Shown here one piece after another: positions 8,686 through 16,637 of a stretch of 24,539 bases of DNA. The DNA comes from CAZCBN01 sp964496975 (GTDB lineage: Bacteria; Planctomycetota; Phycisphaerae; Phycisphaerales; UBA1924): NCBI GenBank assembly GCA_964496975.1, contig CAZCBN010000043.1:1-24539 (forward strand). The letters run 5' to 3'. Position 1 is the first letter of the stretch. Each line of letters starts with the position of its first letter. The notes under the pieces were generated by a model. That model searched no databases and had not been told where the DNA came from. It saw only the letters and a list, made by a program, of their open reading frames with translations. The translations under genes were made by a program, and so were the position numbers.

Positions 8686-10263
8686 ATGCACGCGGATCGG
8701 ATGCACGCGGATTGCCTGATCATCGGCGGTGGTCACAACGGGCTGGTCGCCGCGGCGGTGCTCGCGCGGCGCGGGAAGCGGGTGGTGGTCCTTGAGGCGG
8801 CGGACGTCATCGGCGGTGCCTGCCGCACCGAGCGGCCCTTCGCCCGCGCCCCCCGCCTCGCCTGCTCCACCGGCGCGTACCTGCTGGGCCCCATGCCGCC
8901 CGAGGTGCTCCGGGCCACGGGCATCCAGCTCGAGATCCTGCCGCGAAGGCCGCACGGCTTCTTCATCGCGAACAACGGCCGGCCCGTCGCCTTCGGCGCC
9001 GGCCCCGCGGGGCTCGCGCACCTTGACGCGGGCGACCGCGCCGCGCTGGACCACATGGACGCCGCGCTCGCCGCGATCCGCGACGCCGTCGGCCCCCTGT
9101 GGCTCCGGCCCGACGCGACGCGGGAGGGGGCCCGCGCCGCCGTGCCGGCCCACGCCCGCGCGGCCTTTGACGCGCTCGCCTCCGGCACGCCCTCGGCGTT
9201 CCTTGATCTGTTCGCGCTGCGCGACCCGGTGCTGCAGGCCGTGGTCGCCACCGACGCGTTTGTCGGCAGCGACGCCGGCTTTGACTCGCCCGGCGCGGGC
9301 CTGAACTTCCTCGCGCACAATCTGCTCCGCCTCCCCGCGGGCGACGGCTCCACAGGCCACGCCCCGCTCGGCGCGTGGCAGCTCGTCCGCGGCGGCATGG
9401 GCGCCGTCACCGCGGCCCTCGCGCACGCGGCGCAGCAGCACGGCGGCGAGGTGCGCACACGGGCCCGCGTCGTCGACCTGCGGCGCGAGGCGGGCCTGTG
9501 GCACGCCACGCTCGCCGACGCGGCGCGCGTCTCGGCCCACGCCGTCATCCTCGCGACCGACCCGGTGCGGGCGGGCGCCCTCTTGCCCGGCGAGGCGGGC
9601 GAGGCGTGGCGGGCCCGCGTGGCCGCGCGGCGCACCCCAGGCACGAGCCTCAAGGTCAACATCGCGCTCTCCGCGTTGCCCGAGGTGGTCGGCAGCCGCG
9701 ACCTGCTGGGCGACCCGTTCCTCGCCCTGCGCGGCACCGTGCACCCCATGCCGCGGGGCGACGGCCGCGACGCGACCCGCAATGCGCTGGAGCGGGCCCG
9801 CGCCGCCGCCCGCGCCGGCCGCGTGCCAAACCCCGCCGACGTGATGATCGACGTCTACACCCACACCGCCGTGGACGACTCGCTGCGCGACGACGCCGGC
9901 CGACACGCCATGAGCTTCTTCGTGCAGTGGGTGCCGAGCGACATGAGCCGCGCCCAGGCCGCGGACTTCGCCCACGCCCTCATCCAAGGCCCCGTCGCGG
10001 CGATCATGCCCGACCTGCCGCGGCTTGTCGAAGAGGTGATGGTCCTGCCGCCGCGAGAGATCGAGCAGCGCTTCGGCATCACCGGGGGCCACATCCACCA
10101 CCTGGACAACCGCCACGCGTTCGAGCACCGGCTGGGCGTCGACACCGGCGTGCAGGGCGTCCTTTACGCAGGTGCGGGGGCGCACCCCGCGGGCTCCGTC
10201 ATCGGCGCGGCGGGCTACATCGCGGCGCACGCGCTGGACCGCGGGGCCCACGCCCCCGCCTGA
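8686..10263 (+). CDS. PYROXD2/phytoene desaturase-like FAD-dependent oxidoreductase
   Basis: A 525-residue FAD-dependent amine-oxidase-fold protein. The N-terminal Rossmann motif is IIGGGHNGLVAAAVLARRG (13-30), with the ribose-binding Glu37 in VVVLEA, then DVIGGACRTE, typical of the phytoene desaturase / PYROXD2 group. The C-terminal FAD motif GVLYAGAGAHPAGSVIGAAG is near 487-506. The central part, with LRGTVHPMP and FVQWVPSDM, resembles PYROXD2-type proteins more than true carotenoid desaturases, and there are no crt genes nearby, so the substrate is unknown. The first 30 bases are a 15-base tandem duplication, giving MHADRMHADC and a second possible ATG at 8701. A -10-like element sits 6 bases before the first ATG. 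The next gene starts 40 bases downstream on the same strand. Confidence 0.85.
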   Translation: MHADRMHADCLIIGGGHNGLVAAAVLARRGKRVVVLEAADVIGGACRTERPFARAPRLACSTGAYLLGPMPPEVLRATGIQLEILPRRPHGFFIANNGRPVAFGAGPAGLAHLDAGDRAALDHMDAALAAIRDAVGPLWLRPDATREGARAAVPAHARAAFDALASGTPSAFLDLFALRDPVLQAVVATDAFVGSDAGFDSPGAGLNFLAHNLLRLPAGDGSTGHAPLGAWQLVRGGMGAVTAALAHAAQQHGGEVRTRARVVDLRREAGLWHATLADAARVSAHAVILATDPVRAGALLPGEAGEAWRARVAARRTPGTSLKVNIALSALPEVVGSRDLLGDPFLALRGTVHPMPRGDGRDATRNALERARAAARAGRVPNPADVMIDVYTHTAVDDSLRDDAGRHAMSFFVQWVPSDMSRAQAADFAHALIQGPVAAIMPDLPRLVEEVMVLPPREIEQRFGITGGHIHHLDNRHAFEHRLGVDTGVQGVLYAGAGAHPAGSVIGAAGYIAAHALDRGAHAPA

Positions 10264-10291
10264 CACGCCGCGCCCCACGCCCGGCGGCGGC

Positions 10292-10297
10292 TATCTT
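10292..10297 (+). promoter_or_regulatory. Putative -10 element for a leaderless glycosyltransferase transcript
   Basis: TATCTT ends exactly 6 bases before the GTG at 10304, the same spacing as CATACT before the FAD gene. No Shine-Dalgarno is seen. No convincing -35 lies at 16-18 bases, so the evidence is only the -10 match and its position. Confidence 0.3.
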
Positions 10298-10303
10298 CCC
10301 GCC

Positions 10304-11755
10304 GTGTGGGCCCGCACGCGACATCTCTGGCTGCCGGCGCTCGCGGTCCTCGGCATCGGCCTCGCCCGGCTCTTCGGCGGCGACTACCAAGTCGACACGG
10401 GCCTCTACGCCGGCGTCGCCTGGCACATGGTCAACGAGGGCACCTGGTGGACGCCCATGCAGGGCGACGTGCCCTACTTCAACAAGCCCCCGCTCTGCCT
10501 CTGGCTCCACGCCGCCGTCTTTGCCCTCGCCAAGCCCCTCCTGCACGCGGGCCCACCGCTCTGGCTCATCCGCCTGCCCGTGGTGCTTCAGGCCGCGGCG
10601 TGCGCGGCCTGCGCCGCCGGCGCGGCCCGCACGCTCGCGGGGCCGAAGGTCGGGCTCCTCACGGGCCTCATCCTCGCGCTTTCGCTTGAGTTCTTCATCC
10701 ACCTCGACCGCAGCATCATGGACTACGCCGTCGCCGCGGGCATGATGGCGGCGGTGTGGATCATCGCGGCCGCCGAGCGACGCGGCGCCCCGGCACGCCT
10801 GGTGTGGGCGGGCGTGCCCATCGGCCTCGCGTTGCTGGCCAAGCCCTTCTTCGCGCTGTTGCTCCTGCCGTTGATGGCGGCGTGGCTCGTCGGGCGCGGC
10901 CGGTGGCGCTGGCTCGGATGGCTCGCCGCCGCGGGGGGCGTGGCCGTGGCCCTCGCGGGGCCGTGGCACGTGTCCATGGCGCTCCTGCACGGCGAGGTCT
11001 TCACGGGGCAGTACATCGGCCGCGAGTCCATCGACCGCGTGACGGGCGACCTCGCCACGCGCGACAAGCCCTGGTGGTTTTACGTCGAGGTCATCGCGCT
11101 CCGCTGGCTCCCCTGGTCGCTGCTGCTGCCGCCCACGCTGTGGGCGATCGCCCGGCACCGCAAGGCCGCGGGCGCACGACACGCGCGGCTCCTGCTCTGG
11201 GCCCTGCTCTGGGCCGGCGGGTGGCTCGTGCTCGCCTCCGTTGTGAACGACCGGCGGCCCCGCTACATCCTGCACGTCTGGCCCGCGCTCGCGGGCGTCG
11301 TGGCCCTGTGGGTGGCGCGGTGGGCGCCCCCGGGCATCCGTGGCCCGGGCACCCGCCGGCTCGGACGGGTCGTCGGCGGGGTCGTGCTCCTTGGCGGCGC
11401 GATCGCCGGCCTGCGACTCGCCGGCGTGCGGCTCGTCCCCGCCGACGACCCGGGGCCGGAATGGCCGCGCATCGCCGAGACGCTGCGACACGCTCAGAAC
11501 GAGGGAGTCTCCGTCTTCAACGCCAGCCTGCCGCCCTTCCGGGCCGGGCAGGTGTACCTCGACAGCGGCGTCTGGCCCCGCGCCGTCGCCGACCCGGGGC
11601 TGCCGGGCGGGCGAAGAACCCCCGAAAAAGGCGATCTTGTCATCGCCCACACAGCCGTGCTGGGCGACGCCCTGCGGCGGGCGGGGCTGGCGGCGGAGGC
11701 GGTCGCGGAGCCGGTGCTGGAGGCGGGGGACTACACGATTGTTCGGTGGCCATAA
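10304..11755 (+). CDS. GT-C fold membrane glycosyltransferase (ArnT/PMT, GT39/GT83-like)
   Basis: An integral membrane protein of 483 residues with roughly ten to twelve hydrophobic segments, probably transferring a sugar from a polyprenyl-phosphate donor to lipid or protein on the outer face of the inner membrane. The first periplasmic loop carries GGDYQVDTGLYAGVAWHM followed by YFNKPPLCLWLHAAVF, the pattern of the ArnT/PMT family in which an acidic residue here (Asp27 or Asp31) is catalytic. Further family-like segments are LDRSIMDYA, LLAKPFFALLLLPL and RRPRYILHVWPALA. After the last helix (about 385) a soluble tail of about 100 residues remains. The start is a GTG; no Shine-Dalgarno is visible and a -10-like TATCTT sits 6 bases upstream. 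Specific donor and acceptor cannot be inferred. Confidence 0.87.
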   Translation: MWARTRHLWLPALAVLGIGLARLFGGDYQVDTGLYAGVAWHMVNEGTWWTPMQGDVPYFNKPPLCLWLHAAVFALAKPLLHAGPPLWLIRLPVVLQAAACAACAAGAARTLAGPKVGLLTGLILALSLEFFIHLDRSIMDYAVAAGMMAAVWIIAAAERRGAPARLVWAGVPIGLALLAKPFFALLLLPLMAAWLVGRGRWRWLGWLAAAGGVAVALAGPWHVSMALLHGEVFTGQYIGRESIDRVTGDLATRDKPWWFYVEVIALRWLPWSLLLPPTLWAIARHRKAAGARHARLLLWALLWAGGWLVLASVVNDRRPRYILHVWPALAGVVALWVARWAPPGIRGPGTRRLGRVVGGVVLLGGAIAGLRLAGVRLVPADDPGPEWPRIAETLRHAQNEGVSVFNASLPPFRAGQVYLDSGVWPRAVADPGLPGGRRTPEKGDLVIAHTAVLGDALRRAGLAAEAVAEPVLEAGDYTIVRWP

Positions 11756-11923
11756 GGATGAGCCCCGCGCTCGCGGTCGAGGCGTGGGGGGCGGGGGCTG
11801 GCCGCCGCGGGCGACGCGGCCTATCGTCGAGGCCCGTTGCGGACCGGGACAGCAAGTCGGGCCGACCGCCCGCCCCACGCCCGCGCGGCAGACCGAGGAC
11901 GGCCGACCAAGGCCGAGTGAAGC

Positions 11924-12259
11924 ATGGCGACCTACGCGATCATCGAAGAGTCCGGCGGCCAGCGCAAGGTCACGGCCGGCGAGGACATCCTCATCGACCT
12001 CTACAAGCACGGCGAGGCCCAGCCGGGCGACGCCATCACCTTTGACAAGGTGCTGGTGCTCGGTGCCGACGACGCGGCCGCCGCGAAGCTCGGCATGCCC
12101 TACGTCAGCGGCGCCAAGGTCACCGCCGAGGTGCTCGAGCCCGTGGTGATGGGCGACAAGGTCCACATCTTCCGCTTCCGGCCCAAGAAGAAGTACAAGC
12201 GCAAGATCGGCCACCGCCAGCGCTTCACCCGGGTGAAGATCACCGCTATCGCCGGCTGA
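11924..12259 (+). CDS. rplU: 50S ribosomal protein L21
   Basis: Ribosomal protein of 111 residues that binds 23S rRNA. The sequence begins MATYAIIEESGGQRKV and ends with the family hallmark GHRQRFTRVKITAI; the basic stretch RPKKKYKRKIGHRQ matches the L21 signature. It is slightly longer than the usual about 103, with a few extra residues around LGADDAAAAK. It is preceded by 168 bases without a gene, with a weak AAGGCCGAGTGA ribosome-binding region. In most bacteria rpmA (L27) follows directly; here a terminator follows instead, and no L27 gene is found in the window. Confidence 0.97.
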   Translation: MATYAIIEESGGQRKVTAGEDILIDLYKHGEAQPGDAITFDKVLVLGADDAAAAKLGMPYVSGAKVTAEVLEPVVMGDKVHIFRFRPKKKYKRKIGHRQRFTRVKITAIAG

Positions 12260-12327
12260 TCGCGCCCGATCGGTGTCGCGGTTGTGGTCGGTTGATCGCA
12301 CCCATTGATCTGCTTTGATGTGAGCTT

Positions 12328-12354
12328 GGGCCTGCCGTCTTCGGCGGGCCCTTT
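12328..12354 (+). terminator. Intrinsic terminator after rplU
   Basis: gggcctgccg (12328-12337) pairs with cggcgggccc (12342-12351), with one G-U wobble and a 4-base loop, followed by TTT and a T-rich gtcgtt. It lies 69 bases after the rplU stop and would end that transcript. Confidence 0.75.
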
Positions 12355-12560
12355 GTCGTTCGGCGTCGCGAGGGGGCACGGGTGCCGCGAGTCGGCGAAA
12401 ACCCACTGCTTCCGGTGGTGGCTCGATCGGTCCACTTCAATTTTTCCGCCAAGACCGCCCGGGACGCACGATGGAACGGGGAACGGGCGGGGTTACACTG
12501 CCTGCCGCGGTGAGCCGCCGCTCGCCGGACCCTGACCACGCAAGACGCGAGGCGCCCCAC
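12355..12560. other. Intergenic region upstream of the DUF962 gene
   Basis: Together with the rplU terminator this makes a gene-free stretch of about 300 bases. A -10-like TACACT (12494-12499) is the best promoter hint, with a poor -35 (atggaa, 12471-12476) at 17 bases. An in-frame ATG at 12471 would extend the next protein by 30 unconserved residues and is not preferred. Confidence 0.35.
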
Positions 12561-12890
12561 ATGGCATGCCCCACCGGCCCGTTCTCCTGCTTCGCCGAGT
12601 TCTACAAGCACTACCTGGACGAGCACACGAAGGCCATCACGCGGCTGTTCCATGTGGTGGGGACGGTGGCGTTTGTGGTGCTGGTGATCGTGGCGGCGGT
12701 CTTCCTAAACCCGTGGATGCTCCTGGCGGGCGTGGCGGCGGCGTACGGGATGGCGTGGGTGAGCCACTTCTTCCTGGAGCGGAACCGGCCCGCGACGTTC
12801 CGGTACCCGATGTGGTCCATTGCCGGCGACTTCCGCATGGCGTTTGAGATCCTGACGGGCAAGCTGCCGCTCTCGGGCACTGCGGCCTGA
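12561..12890 (+). CDS. DUF962/Mpo1-like small membrane protein
   Basis: A 109-residue protein matching the DUF962 family, whose yeast member Mpo1 is an iron-dependent dioxygenase of 2-hydroxy fatty acids. Family features seen: FAEFYKHYLDEH with His17 and His22, then His31 in FHVVGT, two hydrophobic hairpin helices (about 32-68), SHFFLERNRP, and the C-terminal YPMWSIAGDFRMAFEILTGKL, matching the conserved W-S-x-x-x-D-x-R-M segment. Bacterial members are about 100-120 residues, so it is full length. No convincing Shine-Dalgarno is seen. Enzymatic activity in bacteria is not established, so only the family is claimed. It is convergent with the C45-type gene 66 bases downstream. Confidence 0.85.
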   Translation: MACPTGPFSCFAEFYKHYLDEHTKAITRLFHVVGTVAFVVLVIVAAVFLNPWMLLAGVAAAYGMAWVSHFFLERNRPATFRYPMWSIAGDFRMAFEILTGKLPLSGTAA

Positions 12891-12956
12891 GCGGGCTGCG
12901 CGCACGAAGGCGGTCGACGCGCGGCGGGCGACCCCAACGGCGCGAGTTGAGAACCA

Positions 12957-14197
12957 TCAATCGAGCGTGACGCGCAGGCGGTGCCATGCGCCGGTGCTGG
13001 CGGCCGGGCGGCCGGTGGCGTCGCCCGAGGCCATCCAGATGGCGGGCCAGGTGCCGCCGGTGCGCGCGGCCGGCTGGACGACCACCGAGTAAATGGTGCG
13101 GAGCCAGGTGGGCGTGCGCATCTCGACGGCGGGGTCGGCGAGGGTGTCGATCAGGTCGTCGGGGCCGACCTCGGGCGGGTGGTCGCGCAGGATGGACCGA
13201 AGGGCGGCGAAGCGTGCGACGGTGCCGCCCGGGCGGGCCGCGGCCTCGCGCGCGGCGTCGATGGGCTTGGCCTGCGGGTGGTTGGTGCAGAAGAGGGCTG
13301 GGCCCTGGAAGTCGTGGCGTGTGTGCGCGCCTTTGGTGCATTCAAAGACGGCACCCTGCTGCCGCCGGGCGTCGACGGCGACGGCGATGACGCCGCGGTC
13401 GCGGCCGGTGCGGGTGATGAAGGCCTCGAGGTCGTCGAGGGACTCGCAGGTTTCGAGGGCTTCTCTGGCCCAGAAGAGCCAGGAGATGGTGGTGCGGTCG
13501 CGCGGCGGGTCGTCGACGGCGACGAGGGTGTGGAGGTGGAGCCAGAGGCCGGCGGCGTTGCCGCCGGTGTCAACGTCGATATCGCCGCGCACGCCGAGGG
13601 CGAGTGTGGGGATGCGCCCCGGGACGGCGTGCAGGACGGCGGCGGTGCCGCGGCGGAGGAGGGGGTAGAGCCAGTCGCAGTTTCGGGCGACCCAGAGGCG
13701 CGGGGATGAGGGCGGGTGTCCGTCGGCGTGCGCCGGGAGGCGGGTGATGAGGCCGGAGCAGCCGGGGCCGGGGAGCGGGTCATCGGTGACGTCGGCGAAG
13801 GGGGAGGGAGAGGGAGGCGTGGAAGGACGCGGAGGGGTCGGCTCGGAGAGCCGACCTATGCCGGACGGCGGCTCGGAGAGCCGACCTACCCCGGACGTCG
13901 GATGGGACGGGCGGGCGATGTCGGCGTAGAGGAACGTGGCGAGGGTGCTGGTGGGNNNNNNNNNNCGCCGGTGGCCATCGCGTCGATCTGGAGCTGGTGG
14001 TGCGGCGGGAGGTTGGCGAGCCAGCGGGCGGCTTGGACGGGGAGGTCGTCGGGCGTGCACTGGTTGGTGTCGCAGAAGGCGGCGAGGTAGGGGTGCAGGA
14101 AGGTTGGGTGGAACCAGCGCAGGTCGGCGAGGGCGCGGCCGTAGAGGAGGCCGGCGTCCTGGGGGGAGCCGGGGATGTGGTCAATGGGGATGGTCAC
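12957..14197 (-). CDS. C45-type N-terminal nucleophile hydrolase (acyl-CoA:6-APA acyltransferase-like), interrupted by assembly gap
   Basis: The protein reads in one frame from the GTG at 14197 to the gap at 13965, and in another from 13955 to the stop at 12957. Family resemblance rests on the putative nucleophile Cys in PGPGCSGL (codon 13758-13760), the following LWVARNCDWLYP, matching the GRNxDW element, DVDTGGNAAGLWLH, and FCTNHPQAKP. C45 enzymes self-cleave before the Cys and hydrolyse or transfer amide bonds. Here 77 codons plus one base precede the ten N, so the true missing length must be 2 modulo 3 for the frame to hold; the frame change is an assembly artefact rather than a mutation. 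Residues just after the gap are low-complexity, with a 10-residue duplication (SGVGRLSEPP / SGIGRLSEPT) encoded by a palindromic repeat. It begins 15 bases after the yidC stop, probably in the same operon. Confidence 0.65.
13838..13899. repeat. 30-bp palindromic repeat, two tandem copies inside the C45-type gene
   Basis: Units start at 13840 and 13870 and differ at a few bases. Each contains tcggctc-gga-gagccga or a close variant, a 7-bp stem with a 3-base loop, then ccgaccta and a ccggacg tail. Thirty bases keep the reading frame, adding ten codons per copy. It resembles a REP-like mobile palindrome tolerated within coding DNA; the link to a genome-wide family is inference. Confidence 0.75.
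13956..13965. other. Assembly gap (10 N)
   Basis: Fixed-length placeholder inside the C45-type gene. Its flanks share no terminal overlap, so some sequence is probably missing. Repeats and G-rich low-complexity DNA within 130 bases may have broken the assembly. Confidence 0.98.
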
Positions 14198-14212
14198 GCG
14201 CGGGGGGGAGGG

Positions 14213-16519
14213 TCAGCGGCGCTTCTTGTAGCGGTCTTCGGGGGGCTCGCGGTTGGGGGCGGTGTTGGGGACGCGGCGCTTGCCGGGGGCGGGGGCGGCG
14301 GGGCCGCCCTGGGCGCGGAGACGCTGCTGCTCCTCGGCCATGGCCTGGAGGCGGGCGAGGAAGCCCCCGCGGGGCGCGGCCCGCTTGGCGGCCTTTTCGG
14401 CCTTGATCTTCTCGGGGTCGAGGAGGCCCTTTTTGGTGGCGTCGGCGCGGACCCAGCGGCTCTCAAGGATGCTTAGGGTGCTGTTGGTGACGAAGTAAAT
14501 GGCGAGGCCCGAGGGGGCGGTGTACATGAGGAGGGGGAAGAGCACGGTCGTCATGATCTTCATGATGCGCTGCTGCTCTTCCTGCTCGGGGGTGAGGTTG
14601 GCGGTGGGCGGGGTGAGGTACTTTTGCTGGATGAAGTAGACGACGCCGAGGACGACGGGCAGGAGGTTGATGGCGGTGACACGGCCGAAGATGTTGCCGA
14701 TGAAAGGGGGCGTGAAGGCGAGGGGGCCCAGGGGGAGGGCGCGGTCGGGGCTCGCGAGGTCGGCGAGGAAGAGCCAGTTGTTGCCGGTGATGGACTGGAA
14801 GACGCCCCAGAAGGCGGGCTGGTGGCGCATGTCTGCGGCGAAGAAGAGGGTGGCGTAGAGGGCGATCCAGACGGGGGTCTGGAGGAACATCGGGAGGCAG
14901 CCCAGGGCGCCGGCGGGGTTCACGCCTTCTTCCTGGAAGAGGCGGGCGGTCTCTTGCTGGAGGCGCTGGGGGTCGTCCTTGAAGCGTTCCTTGAGCTTGG
15001 CCTGCTTGGGGCCGATTTCCTTCATCTCGACGCCGAAGCGGAGGAGGCGGACCTGGCTCCAGCGGGTGATGGGGTGGAGGACGCCGCGGACGGTGAAGAC
15101 CAGCAGGATGATGGCGACCGCCCAGTCAAAGGTGAAGGTGTGGTAGAAGCGGAGGACGCCCAGGAGGACGTGGGTGAGCCACGCGAAGGTGCACAACTCG
15201 GCGCAGAAGCCGCCGAAGTTGTAGGCGACGAGTCCCTGGAGGTTCAGGGATTGGGCGAGGGGGGAGGCGTTGATGACGCGCTCGAGGAGAGGGCCGGCGT
15301 AGAGGGCGAGGTCGGCGTTGTGCGTGGCGCGCGGGGCGAGGGTGCGGACGGGGCCGGTGATGCGGCTCAGGACGACGACCTGGCCCGGCTCGGCGTAAGG
15401 GTTGAGGAGGAAGCGGTCGACGCGTTCGACCTCGTCGAAGACCTTGTTGACGCCGCCGGGGCCGGGGGCGGCGGGATCGAAGACGCCGTGGGCGGCGACG
15501 GCGAAGTAGCGGTCTGTGAAGGCGAACCAGGCGAGGCGGCGTCCCTCGTCGGCGGCCTTGGGCGTGGGCCAGAGGGGGAGCTCGGGCTTGAAGCGCTTGA
15601 TGCCGGCGGGGTCGGCCTCCTTCTCGCCCAGGAGGGTGGGCCAGCCCATGAGCTGGGAGTCGGGCTCGACGAAGGTGGAGCCGGCCTGGGCCTTTTCAGA
15701 GCGGAGCGAGCCGAAGCGGACGCGGCGCTTGTCGCCGCCGTACTTGCTGTCGGGCTCGGGGAGGTTGACGGGGCCGGTCTGCTTGAGGGCGGCGGCGATG
15801 GGGCGGTCGGTCAGGTTCTGGAGCTGCTGCTCGATGCGGAGGTCAAAGCTGCCGGGCTCATAGACAAAGCGGCGGGCGAGGCGGAGGACGGGGGCGCCGG
15901 CGTCGTCGTCAATGAAGGCCTCGAAGGCGCCCGGGATGGGCGCGCCCGAGGCGTCGGCCTGGTGACGCCAGTGGGAGGGGTTCGTGAGGTCGATCGAGCG
16001 GCCCTCGACCACGACGGCGAGGAGCGCGAAGGGGACCGCGACGACGGGGCGGGTGCCGCCGTCGGCGGTGTTGATGACGACGGTGCGCTCGGCCTGCAGC
16101 TCGACGTGGTTGATGCGTTCGACGGTTTCGTAGGAGCGGCTCAGCTTCAGCGAGGCGATGCCGGCGCCGAAGGGGCTGAACGTGAGCTGGCCCTCGAAGG
16201 GGCTGTCATCGGAGAGCTCGCCCAGGGGGAGGGGGTTCAGCGGCTGGGGGAAGAGCCTGGGGCGGAGGGTGGACTGGGCCGCGGGGATGGGTGAGGACGT
16301 GGGGGTGGCGGCGGGCGCGGCGGAGTCTGAAGGTACGGAACCGGGCGTCGCGGGTGTGTTGGGTTGCGGGGCGGGGGTGGAGGCGGGCTGCGACTGGGGG
16401 GTGGGCGTGGGCGCGGCTTTGTTGGAGCCGCGGAAGACGGCGACGGCGATGCCCAGGCCGGCGATGCCGAGGACGACGGGGACGAGCAAGCGGAGGGTGG
16501 TGTTGGGGGTGTTGGGCAT
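14213..16519 (-). CDS. yidC: Membrane protein insertase YidC
   Basis: Inserts and folds inner-membrane proteins, alone or with SecYEG; 768 residues. An N-terminal helix (LRLLVPVVLGIAGLGIAVAVF, about 9-29) is followed by a Pro/Thr/Ala-rich linker (about 35-85), a large periplasmic beta domain (about 90-440) and the conserved insertase domain beginning near Phe464 (FDWAVAIILLVFTVRG), including the cytoplasmic helices MKEIGPKQAKLKERFKDD and GVNPAGALGCLPMFLQTPVWIALY. The last helix ends in TAPSGLAIYFVTNS. A basic tail (AAKRAAPRGG to DRYKKRR) probably contacts the ribosome. The length exceeds E. coli YidC (548), mostly in the linker, periplasmic domain and tail. The ATG at 16519 precedes the first helix directly; the frame upstream is C-rich, low-complexity and crosses a gap. 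rnpA, rpmH and yidD are not adjacent. A C45-type gene follows after 15 bases. Confidence 0.96.
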   Translation of the reverse strand: MPNTPNTTLRLLVPVVLGIAGLGIAVAVFRGSNKAAPTPTPQSQPASTPAPQPNTPATPGSVPSDSAAPAATPTSSPIPAAQSTLRPRLFPQPLNPLPLGELSDDSPFEGQLTFSPFGAGIASLKLSRSYETVERINHVELQAERTVVINTADGGTRPVVAVPFALLAVVVEGRSIDLTNPSHWRHQADASGAPIPGAFEAFIDDDAGAPVLRLARRFVYEPGSFDLRIEQQLQNLTDRPIAAALKQTGPVNLPEPDSKYGGDKRRVRFGSLRSEKAQAGSTFVEPDSQLMGWPTLLGEKEADPAGIKRFKPELPLWPTPKAADEGRRLAWFAFTDRYFAVAAHGVFDPAAPGPGGVNKVFDEVERVDRFLLNPYAEPGQVVVLSRITGPVRTLAPRATHNADLALYAGPLLERVINASPLAQSLNLQGLVAYNFGGFCAELCTFAWLTHVLLGVLRFYHTFTFDWAVAIILLVFTVRGVLHPITRWSQVRLLRFGVEMKEIGPKQAKLKERFKDDPQRLQQETARLFQEEGVNPAGALGCLPMFLQTPVWIALYATLFFAADMRHQPAFWGVFQSITGNNWLFLADLASPDRALPLGPLAFTPPFIGNIFGRVTAINLLPVVLGVVYFIQQKYLTPPTANLTPEQEEQQRIMKIMTTVLFPLLMYTAPSGLAIYFVTNSTLSILESRWVRADATKKGLLDPEKIKAEKAAKRAAPRGGFLARLQAMAEEQQRLRAQGGPAAPAPGKRRVPNTAPNREPPEDRYKKRR

Positions 16520-16539
16520 GGCGTGGTGCGGGCGTGTGC

Positions 16540-16549
16540 NNNNNNNNNN
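16540..16549. other. Assembly gap (10 N)
   Basis: Placeholder between yidC and the metallophosphoesterase gene, directly beside a long G-run, which probably caused the break. True length unknown; no terminal overlap seen. Confidence 0.98.
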
Positions 16550-16632
16550 GGGGGGGGGGTGGGGTGGGGCGGGGGGGGGGTGGGTGGGGGGGTGAGCCGG
16601 GGTCGGGGGGGGGGGCCGGGTGGCCCGGGGGG
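16550..16632 (+). repeat. G-run low-complexity tract, possible G-quadruplex
   Basis: Several G-runs of four to eleven bases, broken by single T or C, fill this stretch between the metallophosphoesterase gene and yidC. The plus strand is the template for both genes, so their mRNA would carry C-runs while the DNA template could form a G-quadruplex. Run lengths may be misread in sequencing. Confidence 0.6.
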
Positions 16633-16637
16633 AAGGT

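Noticed and set aside
14624..16294. Acidic Gly/Ala/Glu-rich plus-strand open frame of over 500 codons
   Set aside because: Exactly antisense to yidC, whose motifs are unmistakable.
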